Source: JABAYQ01 sp018608925 (GTDB lineage Bacteria; Bacteroidota; Bacteroidia; Flavobacteriales; UBA7312). Taken from it: a stretch of DNA of 64,000 nt. The DNA lies in contig JASJHQ010000043.1 in NCBI GenBank assembly GCA_037625715.1, positions 1-64,000 on the forward strand. Reading direction: 5' to 3'. This document shows, piece by piece, positions 44,225 to 54,056 of this stretch. The notes under the pieces were generated by a model. The model ran no database searches. It was not told where the DNA came from and saw nothing but the letters and a program-made list of their open reading frames with translations. The translations under genes and the position numbers were made by a program. Numbering within the stretch: position 1 is the first letter of the stretch; each line of letters begins with the position of its first letter.

Positions 44225-46162
44225 CTATATATCAATTTTAGCATATTTAGCATTCTGCTCAATAAACTCTCTTCTTGGCGGAACCTCATCCCCCATCAGC
44301 ATTGAAAACACTCTGTCAGCTTCGACAGCGCTATCAATAGTAATTTTTCTTAACGTTCTAACCTCAGGGTTCATAGTTGTATCCCAAAGCTGCTCAGCGT
44401 TCATCTCACCAAGACCTTTATATCTTTGGATAGTAGCACCTGTCATTTCCTTAAGATTGATATCTCTTTCGTCATCTGACCAACAGTATCTTTGATCTTT
44501 ACCTTTCTTTAATAAATAAAGCGGTGGCGTAGCGATATAAAGAAATCCGTTCTCTACTAAAGATTTCATGTATCTAAAGAAGAATGTCAAAATTAATGTT
44601 GCAATGTGAGACCCATCGACATCTGCATCGGTCATAATTACAATTTTCTTATATCTTAATTTAGTAAGGTTTAGCTCTAAACTATCTTCTTCAGTTCCGA
44701 TACTTACCCCTAATGCAGTATATAAGTTTTTGATTTCTTCATTTTCAAAAACTTTATGTTGCATTGCTTTTTCAACATTTAAGATTTTACCTCTTAAAGG
44801 AAGGATAGCTTGGAAAAATCGATCACGACCTTGCTTAGCTGTTCCACCTGCAGAATCTCCCTCTACAAGGAATATCTCACATTTATCAGGATCTTTATTA
44901 GAGCAATCGGCTAACTTACCAGGTAAACCAGAACCAGAAAGAACATTCTTTCTCTGAACCATTTCCCTTGCTTTGCTAGCTGCATTTCTTGCTTGAGCTG
45001 CAAGCAATACTTTTTGTACAATTTGCTTAGCCATTGCAGGGTTTTCCTCCAAATAGTTGTTAAGCATTTCTCCTACGGCCTGGTCAACAGCACCTGACAC
45101 TTCTTTATTACCTAATTTTGTTTTGGTTTGGCCCTCAAACTGAGGTTCCATCACCTTAACAGAAATTACAGCAGTCAAACCTTCTCTAAAGTCATCACCA
45201 GCAATCTCATACTTAACCTTATCCAACATACCCGACTCGTCGGCGTATTTCTTCAAGGTACGAGTTAAAGCTCTTCTAAAACCAGCCAAGTGAGTTCCAC
45301 CCTCGTAAGTATTAATGTTATTTACGTAAGAATATAAATTTTCAGAATAGGAAGTATTGTAATGCATAGCCACTTCGACAGGAATACCATTCTTTTCGGT
45401 TTCCATATAAATAACTTCATCCAACAATTTTTCTCTGTTCTCATCAATCATTTCAACAAACTCCAACAATCCTCTTTCAGATAAGAAAACATCCGTAACA
45501 TGATTACCTTCTTCGTCTGTAGATCTGTAATCGGTTAAAGAAAGCTGAATACCCTTATTTAAGAAAGATAATTCTCTTAATCTCTTTTGTAATATATCGT
45601 ATTGATAAACAGTTTCAACAAAAATAGAATCATCTGGCAAAAATGTAACAGTAGTACCAGTCTTATCAGTAGTTCCAACTTCTTTTACATCATAAGAAGG
45701 AACACCTATTTTGTACTCTTGTTGAAAAACTTTACCATTTCTAAATACCTCTACTTTTAAGTCTTTTGATAATGCATTTACACAAGAGACACCAACACCG
45801 TGCAAACCACCAGATACTTTGTAAGAATCTTTGTCAAATTTACCACCAGCGTGAAGAACGGTCATTACAACCTCCAAAGCAGATCTTTGTTCTTTTTCGT
45901 GAATATCTGTAGGAATACCTCTACCATCATCGGTAACAGTAATAGAATTGTCTTTATTGATAAATACATCAATTACCGAACAATGGCCAGCTAAGGCCTC
46001 ATCAATTGAGTTATCGACAACCTCATAAACAAGGTGATGAAGTCCTTTTACCCCAATATCACCAATATACATGGCAGGTCTCTTCCTAACAGCTTCTAAT
46101 CCTTCTAATACTTGAATATTGCTTGCGCCATATTCTGGATTATCTTTAGCGTTTTCATTCAT
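44225..46162 (-). CDS. gyrB: DNA gyrase subunit B
   Basis: This 645-residue GHKL ATPase subunit of gyrase has the ATP-site segment V-D-N-S-I-D-E-A near residue 50, the G-x-x-G-x-G lid (S-G-G-L-H-G-V-G) near 110, and the TOPRIM motifs E-G-D-S-A-G-G near 430 and D-A-D-V-D-G near 510. The length is that of short GyrB without the enterobacterial insert. On the minus strand a TATATTTG -7 box (46211-46204) lies 41 nt upstream of the ATG, without a good -33 box. It supercoils DNA together with GyrA, encoded elsewhere. Confidence 0.97.
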   Translation of the reverse strand: MNENAKDNPEYGASNIQVLEGLEAVRKRPAMYIGDIGVKGLHHLVYEVVDNSIDEALAGHCSVIDVFINKDNSITVTDDGRGIPTDIHEKEQRSALEVVMTVLHAGGKFDKDSYKVSGGLHGVGVSCVNALSKDLKVEVFRNGKVFQQEYKIGVPSYDVKEVGTTDKTGTTVTFLPDDSIFVETVYQYDILQKRLRELSFLNKGIQLSLTDYRSTDEEGNHVTDVFLSERGLLEFVEMIDENREKLLDEVIYMETEKNGIPVEVAMHYNTSYSENLYSYVNNINTYEGGTHLAGFRRALTRTLKKYADESGMLDKVKYEIAGDDFREGLTAVISVKVMEPQFEGQTKTKLGNKEVSGAVDQAVGEMLNNYLEENPAMAKQIVQKVLLAAQARNAASKAREMVQRKNVLSGSGLPGKLADCSNKDPDKCEIFLVEGDSAGGTAKQGRDRFFQAILPLRGKILNVEKAMQHKVFENEEIKNLYTALGVSIGTEEDSLELNLTKLRYKKIVIMTDADVDGSHIATLILTFFFRYMKSLVENGFLYIATPPLYLLKKGKDQRYCWSDDERDINLKEMTGATIQRYKGLGEMNAEQLWDTTMNPEVRTLRKITIDSAVEADRVFSMLMGDEVPPRREFIEQNAKYAKIDI

Positions 46163-46282
46163 TATTTTATAAGTTTATTTAAGTACTGAATACTAGATTA
46201 CAACAAATATAAAAAAAGAGACTCACAAGAGGCTTTTAACACCAGCTAAATAACAGCTACTTATTAACAAAAAGTGAATAAA

Positions 46283-47953
46283 TTAGTAACGATAAGTTAC
46301 ACCAATCTGAATTTGAGGACTTAAGGCGGAATAGTTTTGCCAAACCTGATAACCACCAACTAAATTATTAGCTAGCAAATAAGATGAAAAGACATTGTTT
46401 ATCTTGTATTCAAGAGATAAATTAACATCAACAATATCTCCTAACTCTTGGCTTTGAACCACATTATCACCATTCAAAGAAACGCTTCTATCTATTTCAG
46501 CAAAAACTTCCGCACTTGCAATAATGGCATCTGCTATGTTGTAATATCCTTTAAGATTAACTTTAAAAGTAGGTTGGTAGTTATAACTACTCAATGTGTC
46601 CAAATCGAAAGACTGGTAGTTTAAAGACAAGCTAACTCCTTTTGAGGAAGAAATCTTATAGTCTATCATAGAGAATAAATTTAAGTGAGTTCCATTATCG
46701 TAAATTACTTTAAATTTATTCTGAAAAGTAGAACTTAAATCAAGCTCATAAAAAGGAATATAATCGACTTTAGCATAAGACAACTTAGAACTAAAAAAAA
46801 GCTTGGAAGAAAGCTTAGAATCCACTCCTACAAAAGCATTGTACTTTACATCACTATTATTCATCTCTAATGACTTATTGCCATTGTCCAGGGCATTTAA
46901 AACAAAAGGATTGTCTTTACTCAAATTCCAATAAGAATTGTGCTCAATACCACCATCAACACCCAAGTAGGTTCTGACAATGTCGTTAACGAATGTATAA
47001 TCCAAACGGACATTAGGATAAACAGCTGATGAAGAAATAGAGGAGTCGGGATTATTAATCATCACATAATTAATACCATAAACACCTTCAATATTTTCAA
47101 ACTGTTTTTTAATAGCAGGAACAACCGAAGTAATTACCTCTCTAGTCTTGTCTTCATAAAAGGCTACTTTGTCGTTTAGATTATTAAAATCATAATCTAT
47201 ATTTAGAGCCACAGAATAATCAATGTTATTATACGAACTTTCAATTTGCGAACGCAAACCAACACTAGATTCTGTTTGCTCATTTACATCTGAAACAAAA
47301 AGTTTAGCAAAGTAATTAAAATGCTGTCTTTGATTACTTTCTATGCTGACATCAAAATTGGAATAACCCCAGTACTGATTCAACAAGTCCTTATCAACAA
47401 TAGATGTTGTTCCATAAGCCAACAAGTTATTTCCTTCCCTACTAAGACTTGCCTTTAAGCTTCCGAAATCGAACACTTTTTTAGCAAATAAGTTAAAATT
47501 AGTTTGCCTTGCATCCGCAGCAACTTTATCGTTTAAAAACTCATTTTTAGCATTCATATACGACTGCCAAAAACCCAATCTTACTCCATAATTAAATGAC
47601 TTATTTCTAGTCGAGTTATAGAAAAAATCTGCATTGGGAAGGGCATTATTTCCCAAACCTAATTTTAGATATGTAGAATACAATTTTGACAAAGGCTCAC
47701 CCTTAATTTTGGCAGGACTAATAGTATCTACACTATAAGAGGTAAGGTATTGCTTAGAATTTAAGAAATACTGCACTTCAGTTTCCACATTAAAAGTATC
47801 CTGACTTTGAGGTAAATCCATTATTTTATTTGCTATCGGAACAGAAGGGATAAAAGACTCTGTTACTTGAATTTCTTGAACACCAAGATCAGATTCTTGA
47901 GCAAAAGAAAAATAGCTTATAAAAATTAGTAAAACAAAAATCTTATTCTTCAT
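46283..47953 (-). CDS. Outer-membrane beta-barrel protein coupled to a TPR protein
   Basis: This 556-residue protein has a signal peptide ending near S-F-A-Q, a short N-terminal region, then many alternating beta strands up to a C-terminal V-T-Y-R-Y, the aromatic end typical of outer-membrane barrels. It resembles the barrel part of TonB-dependent receptors but lacks a recognisable plug domain. Its first codons overlap the last codons of the 1023-residue TPR gene by 11 nt, so the two are almost certainly translated together. I do not recognise a specific function. Confidence 0.75.
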   Translation of the reverse strand: MKNKIFVLLIFISYFSFAQESDLGVQEIQVTESFIPSVPIANKIMDLPQSQDTFNVETEVQYFLNSKQYLTSYSVDTISPAKIKGEPLSKLYSTYLKLGLGNNALPNADFFYNSTRNKSFNYGVRLGFWQSYMNAKNEFLNDKVAADARQTNFNLFAKKVFDFGSLKASLSREGNNLLAYGTTSIVDKDLLNQYWGYSNFDVSIESNQRQHFNYFAKLFVSDVNEQTESSVGLRSQIESSYNNIDYSVALNIDYDFNNLNDKVAFYEDKTREVITSVVPAIKKQFENIEGVYGINYVMINNPDSSISSSAVYPNVRLDYTFVNDIVRTYLGVDGGIEHNSYWNLSKDNPFVLNALDNGNKSLEMNNSDVKYNAFVGVDSKLSSKLFFSSKLSYAKVDYIPFYELDLSSTFQNKFKVIYDNGTHLNLFSMIDYKISSSKGVSLSLNYQSFDLDTLSSYNYQPTFKVNLKGYYNIADAIIASAEVFAEIDRSVSLNGDNVVQSQELGDIVDVNLSLEYKINNVFSSYLLANNLVGGYQVWQNYSALSPQIQIGVTYRY

Positions 47954-50900
47954 CTTCTGTATTTATTTCTTCCTCATCAAAATCAATGAGAAGGTCTATT
48001 ATTAATTCGTTGTCTTGATCTTGAGATTGAATTGATTTTTCTATTGCTTCTATATCCTTAAACTTAGAAAAAGAAAGCTCTATCAAGTCTTCACCCTGAT
48101 AATTATCAATAATACTTTGCAAAGTAGCTTTCGCTTGGAAATAATTTTCTTGCTTGACATATACATCAGAAAGAAGAATAAAAGCCTTTGCAATAAAGTA
48201 ATCGTCAAAATAACTCTCAGCAAGCTCAAAAACACCTGCCTCTACAGCCTGAAAATCTTCCTCTATAAAGGAAAGTGCTGCTAACTGATACTTAGCTTCA
48301 GCGCCAAAAGAGTTGTTGTCGAGCACAGCAATTTCTTGATATTCTTTTTTAGCCGCATAAAACTCCGACAATTTAAAAGCGTTATTAGCCAAGACCAATC
48401 TAGCATCAAGCATTAACTGCTGATCTAACTTATCTATTTCCAACATAGCTCTAGCGGAAGACAACAACTGTTGTTCCGCATTAAGTTCTTTATGACACAA
48501 GAACAAAGAAATTTTGGCCGATCGAATCAACTCCTGAGACGAAGCTATCTCAAGCAAAGCCTGAAAATGCAGCGCTGCAATACCAAACTGGCCTTGGCTA
48601 AACTCAATAGAAGACATCTGACTTAAAACTCTTTCACTATACCTAGAATCGTTCCATTCATTAATTTTCAAATACTCATCAATCGCCTTATCTTTCTCAT
48701 CTAATTCGAAAAATGATTCCGCTAAATAGAAAGTAGCAGAATTCTTAAAAATAGGAGAATCAAAAGTTGACAAATACTCTTGTAATGCCTTTATAGATTT
48801 TTGAAAATCTTGCTTAAAAAAGAGCGTTTCCGCTCCATCAAAAGTTATAGAATCTTGAGCCGCAATACTAACGCTAACATCGGAAAGACCGTCAACATAA
48901 CTTAAGTATTGTTTTACATCTCCTTGCTCTATAGATACATTTTTAAATGCGGCTAAAGCTTCTTTAGATTCGGAAGTAGAAGGATACATTTCGATAACTT
49001 TCTTAAAATTAACTAATGCCAAATTAAAATTATCGACATTGTAATAATGAAGTCCCAGCTTAAGAATGGAAGACTTAACCAAACTACTTGAAGGATAATC
49101 ATTTATTAATTGACTTAGTAAGTTCACTCCTTTTTCTAACTCAGACTTGCTATTAAGATAAATGTCTGATAACATAAACATTGCATCATCATGGTATGGA
49201 GAATCTGCATACTCTCCATAAAGAACATTGAGCATAGACCTCTTTTCTTTCTCCTGATTAGTTAGACCATAACAAAGCACTTGCTGGTAAATAGAATAAT
49301 CCACATCAAAAATATTTTTCTGTTGCGCTATTTTATAAAAATCTACAGCTCTTCTATAATTTTTAGACAAGAAATAACTATCGCCTAAACGAAGGTAGGC
49401 ATCGTTAATTTTTTCCTGAGAAGAATCCATTTCCACAAACTTCCTAAACCACTTAATAGAATTAACATAATCATTGTTTAGGTAATAAGAGTAAGCTAAA
49501 CCATAATGACCATCTCCATATTCGTCAAGGTCAATTGAGCTAGAGCTAAATATAAAACTTTGGTAAGAGGATATTGCTTTATCGTATTGGAATAACCCAA
49601 AATAAGATTCTGACTTCCAAAAATGAGCCAGAGAACTTAAATCTTCATTATTAGGGTAAGACAGACTTAGATCAAAACGCTTTATAACCTTATCGTAAGC
49701 CTTGATCTTAAAAAATTCTATGGCATCAAAGAAAGACGCTCTTTGCAATGTGTATTCTTGCTCTAGAGTAAGACTAGGCAAAGACTGTAAAAACGTTATT
49801 GTAGAGGTATAATCTTTAGTCGTGGCGTATGCTTTAACCAAAAAATCTCTAACGACATCGGTATTAGCGCTATTAGGATAATCTTCTAGAAATATTTTTA
49901 TAGAATTAATTGCATCATTATAAGAAGAAGGATTTTGAACCAACAACTTCAAATAATTAAAATAGGCGTCTTCCTTTAAGAAAGAATTGAAAGAAAGTGA
50001 AGAACAATACTTAAAGGTATTAGTTGCAAAACTTATTTGATTAGACTTAAGATAACATTCACCAAGCTGATAGGCCGCATATTGAGACAGACTATCTTCT
50101 TCTTCCAAAATTTCATCTAAAAACTCGATCGCAGATTCGTACTCATTAAGTTTAGCATAACTATAACCCAACTGATACTTCTCAAGTCTATCAAGCGAAG
50201 AGTTTGATTGGTATTTTTTCATGTAATCAATAGCTAAGCCGTAATCTTTTTTGAAATAATAAGCATCAGAAACTAAACGATTCAACTCATTATTTCGAGA
50301 ATGATCTACACTATCAATTAAAGGCAGAGCATAATCAATAAGCTCTTCGTATCTCTTCTGAAAATAATAAATTTGAGCAATATAATATTTACTAATCTGA
50401 CCAAGAGACTTTACCTCACTAAGCTTTTCGAATCCGTTAAGAGCAGTAGCATAATTACCCTCGACATACGCAATATGAGCAGGATAATATTCTACTAATT
50501 CTTTAAACCTAAAATTCTCATTTCGTATTTCATAAAAGGAGAGTTTAGATTGCTCGTAGTCTTTAGCAACAAAGCTAGAATAACCCTGACGGAAGTAAAA
50601 CATCAACTTTTCATCGCTAGACAACAAAGACAAATCAATCTGTGTCATTCTTGCCAACACCCTCTTATAATCCTTTTTAATAAAATACAATCGAGAAAGC
50701 TGATACTGAGCATCGTTAACATAAAACCCATCCTTAAAATCTTCGATATACCTTAATAACAAAAATTCAGCATCTTCATTAAACAATTCGATAGCACAAA
50801 TTGCAATTCTTAAATCAACTTGCTCCATCTCCTGAGTAGAAACAAGAGGGCATTCAGATAAATATGTATAATAAGATTGTGCTAAAGAATAATTTTTACT

Positions 50901-51014
50901 TTCGAACAATTGATCTGCAATATCTTTGTCGCAATCAGATGAATAACAGAATTGAGCAGTAAAAAAGGCGCTTAAAAAAAGAAATATAGACTTTAAATTC
51001 ATGTACTTTTTCAT
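47943..51014 (-). CDS. Large exported tetratricopeptide-repeat protein
   Basis: This 1023-residue protein has a signal peptide (ending around C-Y-S-S) followed almost entirely by TPR helices with the pattern A-x-x-x-Y-x-x-(L/A)-x-x-x-Y-P. Clear examples are Y-E-S-A-I-E-F-L-D-E-I-L and F-N-L-A-L-V-N-F-K-K-V-I-E-M-Y-P. The C-terminal tail is strongly acidic (D-E-E-E-I-N-T-E-D-E-E). A TPR solenoid of this size in the periplasm should act as a scaffold, probably for the overlapping barrel protein encoded next. Such TPR/barrel pairs beside an ftsE-like gene recur in Flavobacteriales in my recollection. The start could also be ATG 51002. Confidence 0.85.
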   Translation of the reverse strand: MKKYMNLKSIFLFLSAFFTAQFCYSSDCDKDIADQLFESKNYSLAQSYYTYLSECPLVSTQEMEQVDLRIAICAIELFNEDAEFLLLRYIEDFKDGFYVNDAQYQLSRLYFIKKDYKRVLARMTQIDLSLLSSDEKLMFYFRQGYSSFVAKDYEQSKLSFYEIRNENFRFKELVEYYPAHIAYVEGNYATALNGFEKLSEVKSLGQISKYYIAQIYYFQKRYEELIDYALPLIDSVDHSRNNELNRLVSDAYYFKKDYGLAIDYMKKYQSNSSLDRLEKYQLGYSYAKLNEYESAIEFLDEILEEEDSLSQYAAYQLGECYLKSNQISFATNTFKYCSSLSFNSFLKEDAYFNYLKLLVQNPSSYNDAINSIKIFLEDYPNSANTDVVRDFLVKAYATTKDYTSTITFLQSLPSLTLEQEYTLQRASFFDAIEFFKIKAYDKVIKRFDLSLSYPNNEDLSSLAHFWKSESYFGLFQYDKAISSYQSFIFSSSSIDLDEYGDGHYGLAYSYYLNNDYVNSIKWFRKFVEMDSSQEKINDAYLRLGDSYFLSKNYRRAVDFYKIAQQKNIFDVDYSIYQQVLCYGLTNQEKEKRSMLNVLYGEYADSPYHDDAMFMLSDIYLNSKSELEKGVNLLSQLINDYPSSSLVKSSILKLGLHYYNVDNFNLALVNFKKVIEMYPSTSESKEALAAFKNVSIEQGDVKQYLSYVDGLSDVSVSIAAQDSITFDGAETLFFKQDFQKSIKALQEYLSTFDSPIFKNSATFYLAESFFELDEKDKAIDEYLKINEWNDSRYSERVLSQMSSIEFSQGQFGIAALHFQALLEIASSQELIRSAKISLFLCHKELNAEQQLLSSARAMLEIDKLDQQLMLDARLVLANNAFKLSEFYAAKKEYQEIAVLDNNSFGAEAKYQLAALSFIEEDFQAVEAGVFELAESYFDDYFIAKAFILLSDVYVKQENYFQAKATLQSIIDNYQGEDLIELSFSKFKDIEAIEKSIQSQDQDNELIIDLLIDFDEEEINTEDEE

Positions 51015-51098
51015 AATGAGCTAATTTATCAAACATTGAAATTTCTAGAGAACAAGGCTCAATAAGTTATTAACAGAATGGTTGTGCATAAAGAAGAC

Positions 51099-51128
51099 TT
51101 GTTGACCGCCTTAAAAAAATTAAATTTG
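51099..51128 (+). promoter_or_regulatory. Predicted promoter of the ftsE-like gene
   Basis: TTG (51099-51101), a 19-nt spacer and TAAATTTG (51121-51128) fit the Bacteroidetes consensus. A leader of about 15 nt precedes ATG 51151. Confidence 0.7.
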
Positions 51129-51150
51129 TAATGAAGAAAACTATTCAACC

Positions 51151-51816
51151 ATGTCTAAAATAGAAGTTAATCACGCCGACATATTTCAAAAAGAACATTT
51201 AATACTTTCTGATGTCACATTTAATATTCAAGCTTCAGAATTTGTCTATTTAATTGGAGACACAGGAAGTGGAAAAAGCAGCTTATTAAAAACGCTGTAT
51301 GGAGAACTTCCTCTTAAAAACGGAACAATAAATGTTTCTGACTACCAACTATTCAATTTAAAAAAGGAAAAAATTCCGTTTCTAAGACGTAAAATAGGAA
51401 TTGTATTTCAAGATTTTCAGCTATTGCCAGACAGATCTGTTCATGAAAATTTAGCTTTTGTATTAAAAGCCACAGGCTGGAAGATTGAAGAAGACATTAA
51501 CAATCGAATAAATGAGGTGTTAGAAAAGGTAAATATGCAAGACCATATTTACAAAATGCCACACGAACTTTCTGGAGGCGAACAACAAAGAGTATGTATT
51601 TCTAGAGCATTGCTAAATGATCCCAAAGTAATTTTAGCGGATGAACCAACAGGAAACCTTGACCCTGACACCACAAATAGAATATTAGAATTACTTCACG
51701 AACTATGCAAAGGAGGTTGCGCTATACTAATGGCAACTCACGAACATACTTTACTAGAAAGATTCCCTGCCAAAATCATCAAATGTGAAGAGGGAAAACT
51801 AATCGCACTAAATTAA
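51151..51816 (+). CDS. ftsE: FtsE-like ABC transporter ATP-binding protein
   Basis: This 221-residue ABC ATPase has Walker A GDTGSGKSS at 36-44, the Q-loop in V-F-Q-D-F-Q-L-L-P near 85-93, the signature LSGGEQQR at 140-147, and Walker B ending D164-E165. The G-D-T-G-S-G-K-S and F-Q-D-F-x-L-L-P motifs fit FtsE, which with FtsX activates peptidoglycan hydrolases at the division site. No ftsX lies beside it, the usual state in Bacteroidota, where ftsX is elsewhere. A LolD role cannot be fully excluded. A glycosyltransferase gene starts 4 nt after its stop. Confidence 0.85.
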   Translation: MSKIEVNHADIFQKEHLILSDVTFNIQASEFVYLIGDTGSGKSSLLKTLYGELPLKNGTINVSDYQLFNLKKEKIPFLRRKIGIVFQDFQLLPDRSVHENLAFVLKATGWKIEEDINNRINEVLEKVNMQDHIYKMPHELSGGEQQRVCISRALLNDPKVILADEPTGNLDPDTTNRILELLHELCKGGCAILMATHEHTLLERFPAKIIKCEEGKLIALN

Positions 51817-51820
51817 AAAA

Positions 51821-52933
51821 GTGAAAAAAAAAGCCATAAACATAATCTCCTTAGACACTCCATATCCGGACAATTACGGAGGAATAATTGATATTTTTCA
51901 AAAGATCAAAGCCATACACGCGCAAGGAATCAACATTCATCTACATTGTTTTAGTGAAGATAAAAAGAAAAGCAAAGAATTAGAAAAATATTGCCAAAGC
52001 GTAAATTATTATAAACGAAATAAAAACTGGCAAAAGTGGTTTTCTCTCACTCCTTTCATAGTAAAATCTAGAGATAGTAAGGCTCTTTTAAAGAAGCTAT
52101 TAAAAAACAAATTTCCAATTCTTTTTGAAGGTATTCATACAACCTATTTAGCAAGCCATGAAGACTTAGTAAACAGAAAATTATTTCTTCGAAACCATAA
52201 TATCGAAGAAAATTATTATCACGCTCTTTATCAAAAGGAAAAAAATATTTTCAAGAAATTATTTTTCTTCTCCGAATACTTAAAATTAAAAAATTACGAG
52301 AGTAATTTAAAATCAATTGATTCCGTATTTTCTATTACAGAAAAAGACAATACCTATTTTAGTCAATTCTATTACAGCGAATTGATACAGGTCTTTCACC
52401 AAGAAAAAGAAGTGAAAACTAAAGAAGGAAAAGGAAATTTTGCGCTATACCATGGCAATCTATCCGTTTTAGAGAACCAAGAAGCAGCACTATATTTTGT
52501 AAATAATATTTTTAGCGGAATAGATTATCCACTAGTTATTGCAGGCAAAAACCCTACAAAAGAACTAAAGGCAGAAATAGAGAAAAATAAAAAAATAAAA
52601 TTAGTAGAAAACCCAAGCGACAAGCAAATCAACGACTTAATCTGTAGCGCTCACATAAACATACTGTCTACCCATCAAGAAACCGGAATTAAATTGAAAT
52701 TATTAAAGTCGCTATTTTTAGGAAGACACTGCCTAGTAAACGACAAAATGCTTCACGGCACTGAACTTTCTCCTTTCTGCCATATTGCCAACAGCAAATC
52801 CCAATGGGTAGAGCAAATAAATAATTTGCAGAAAAAGGCATTTACTAAAAAAGATGTCGAAAAAAGAAGCAACATAAAAGAGCTTTACAATAATGAAGAT
52901 GAAGCTAAAAAAATAATAGAATTTATTTTTTAA
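51821..52933 (+). CDS. GT-B type glycosyltransferase-like protein
   Basis: This 370-residue protein begins with a GTG codon 4 nt after the ftsE-like stop. It shows a glycosyltransferase family 1/4-like layout: an N-terminal L-D-T-P-Y-P-D-N-Y-G-G segment, the strand A-L-Y-H-G-N-L-S near the domain switch, and a C-terminal A-H-I-N-I-L-S-T-H-Q-E-T-G-I-K-L-K-L-L motif resembling donor-sugar binding. Substrate unknown; a role in surface glycan assembly is likely. It is convergent with the next gene, and the two coding ends overlap by 11 nt. Confidence 0.78.
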   Translation: MKKKAINIISLDTPYPDNYGGIIDIFQKIKAIHAQGINIHLHCFSEDKKKSKELEKYCQSVNYYKRNKNWQKWFSLTPFIVKSRDSKALLKKLLKNKFPILFEGIHTTYLASHEDLVNRKLFLRNHNIEENYYHALYQKEKNIFKKLFFFSEYLKLKNYESNLKSIDSVFSITEKDNTYFSQFYYSELIQVFHQEKEVKTKEGKGNFALYHGNLSVLENQEAALYFVNNIFSGIDYPLVIAGKNPTKELKAEIEKNKKIKLVENPSDKQINDLICSAHINILSTHQETGIKLKLLKSLFLGRHCLVNDKMLHGTELSPFCHIANSKSQWVEQINNLQKKAFTKKDVEKRSNIKELYNNEDEAKKIIEFIF

Positions 52934-53996
52934 TAGGAAGAAAAACAGAAGCTAAAACCTCCTCTTCCTTTTGCCAATTTAATTCTTGTTTTGCCAGTTC
53001 GTAATCAGAATTATTAAAGCCTGTACTATAAAGCAATTCTATCTGAGCAGCTACATCCTTTGGACTTCTATTATTCAACAAAACACCTATCTTATATTTA
53101 TCTACTACAGATTTGACTTCTTTTAACGGACTTGCAATAATTTTTAAGTCGGAGTGAATGTAATCGAACAACTTATTAGGCAAACTATAAGAAAAACTTA
53201 ATCCTATAGGCTCTTCCAACAACAAGCCAATACTAGCTTTTTTAGTATAATCTCTTAGATGCTCGAAAGGAACTTTACCTACAAATTCAACCCTATCTAA
53301 AACGCCTATTTCTCTGCTCAAATCTTTTAGAAACTCAAAGCCCCCTCCAACAATAATTAGATTAAAATCAGGCAAATAAGCTAAACAACGAATTGCTAAA
53401 TCAAGACCCCTTCCTTTATTATAATTGCCTTGAAAAATGAGTGTCTTATTGTTATGTTTTAATCTATCAAAAGTAGTCTTGTAAGGTACATTTCGAACCA
53501 CCTTCATTTCTACATTTAGCTTTTGATTAAAATGATTGGCCAAAGACTGACAAACAGTGTAACTATGTTTTACTTTAGGTAGCAGAAAAGACTCCAAACT
53601 TTGCCAGAACATCTGAATTCTAGGGCGATTATTTAATTCGGGAGAATCAGAAAATATTTCGTGACTATCAAAAACAAGATTATTTTTTTTAATTTTTGAA
53701 ACTAAATAATTGGGCAGAAGCGTATCTAAATCATTGCTAAGCAAGTGTTCCGACTTATTAAACAATAGAAAGAGAAACAATCTTACACTAAACTCTGCAT
53801 AAAAAAAAGAACCTTTTTTGAACCACATAGGAAACCGAGAAGTAGCATACTCTCTATCTAATACCTTGCTGTCAGCTTGTAAGAATCCGACAAGCAAAAC
53901 ATCAAAGCCAAAAGCTTGAAGGCTAGTGCAAACCTTATGAACTCTCTGATCAGTACTTAAGTCATTAGTAACAGAAACTATTATCCTATTGGGCAT
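52923..53996 (-). CDS. Glycosyltransferase family 4-like protein
   Basis: This protein of about 357 residues starts at ATG 53996, which gives the typical N-terminus P-N-R-I-I-V-S-V-T-N-D-L-S-T-D-Q-R-V. The extra upstream codons in the frame (to 54032) look unrelated. The C-terminal half has F-Q-G-N-Y-N-K-G-R-G and F-V-G-K-V-P-F, then L-P-N-K-L-F-D-Y-I, a GT-B family 4 donor-binding region. It probably adds a sugar to a lipid-linked or surface glycan. It is transcribed opposite to murB, with 60 nt between start codons. Confidence 0.85.
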   Translation of the reverse strand: MPNRIIVSVTNDLSTDQRVHKVCTSLQAFGFDVLLVGFLQADSKVLDREYATSRFPMWFKKGSFFYAEFSVRLFLFLLFNKSEHLLSNDLDTLLPNYLVSKIKKNNLVFDSHEIFSDSPELNNRPRIQMFWQSLESFLLPKVKHSYTVCQSLANHFNQKLNVEMKVVRNVPYKTTFDRLKHNNKTLIFQGNYNKGRGLDLAIRCLAYLPDFNLIIVGGGFEFLKDLSREIGVLDRVEFVGKVPFEHLRDYTKKASIGLLLEEPIGLSFSYSLPNKLFDYIHSDLKIIASPLKEVKSVVDKYKIGVLLNNRSPKDVAAQIELLYSTGFNNSDYELAKQELNWQKEEEVLASVFLPIKK

Positions 53997-54043
53997 AAGC
54001 GAAAATAATAAAATAGAGCATGCAATAAACAAGAAGTATTTTC

Positions 54044-54051
54044 TAAATTTG
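54044..54051 (+). promoter_or_regulatory. Predicted -7 box immediately before murB
   Basis: TAAATTTG at 54044-54051 ends 5 nt before the murB ATG (54057), so transcription would begin at or next to the start codon. No clear TTG lies at -33. Confidence 0.45.
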
Positions 54052-54056
54052 GAAAC

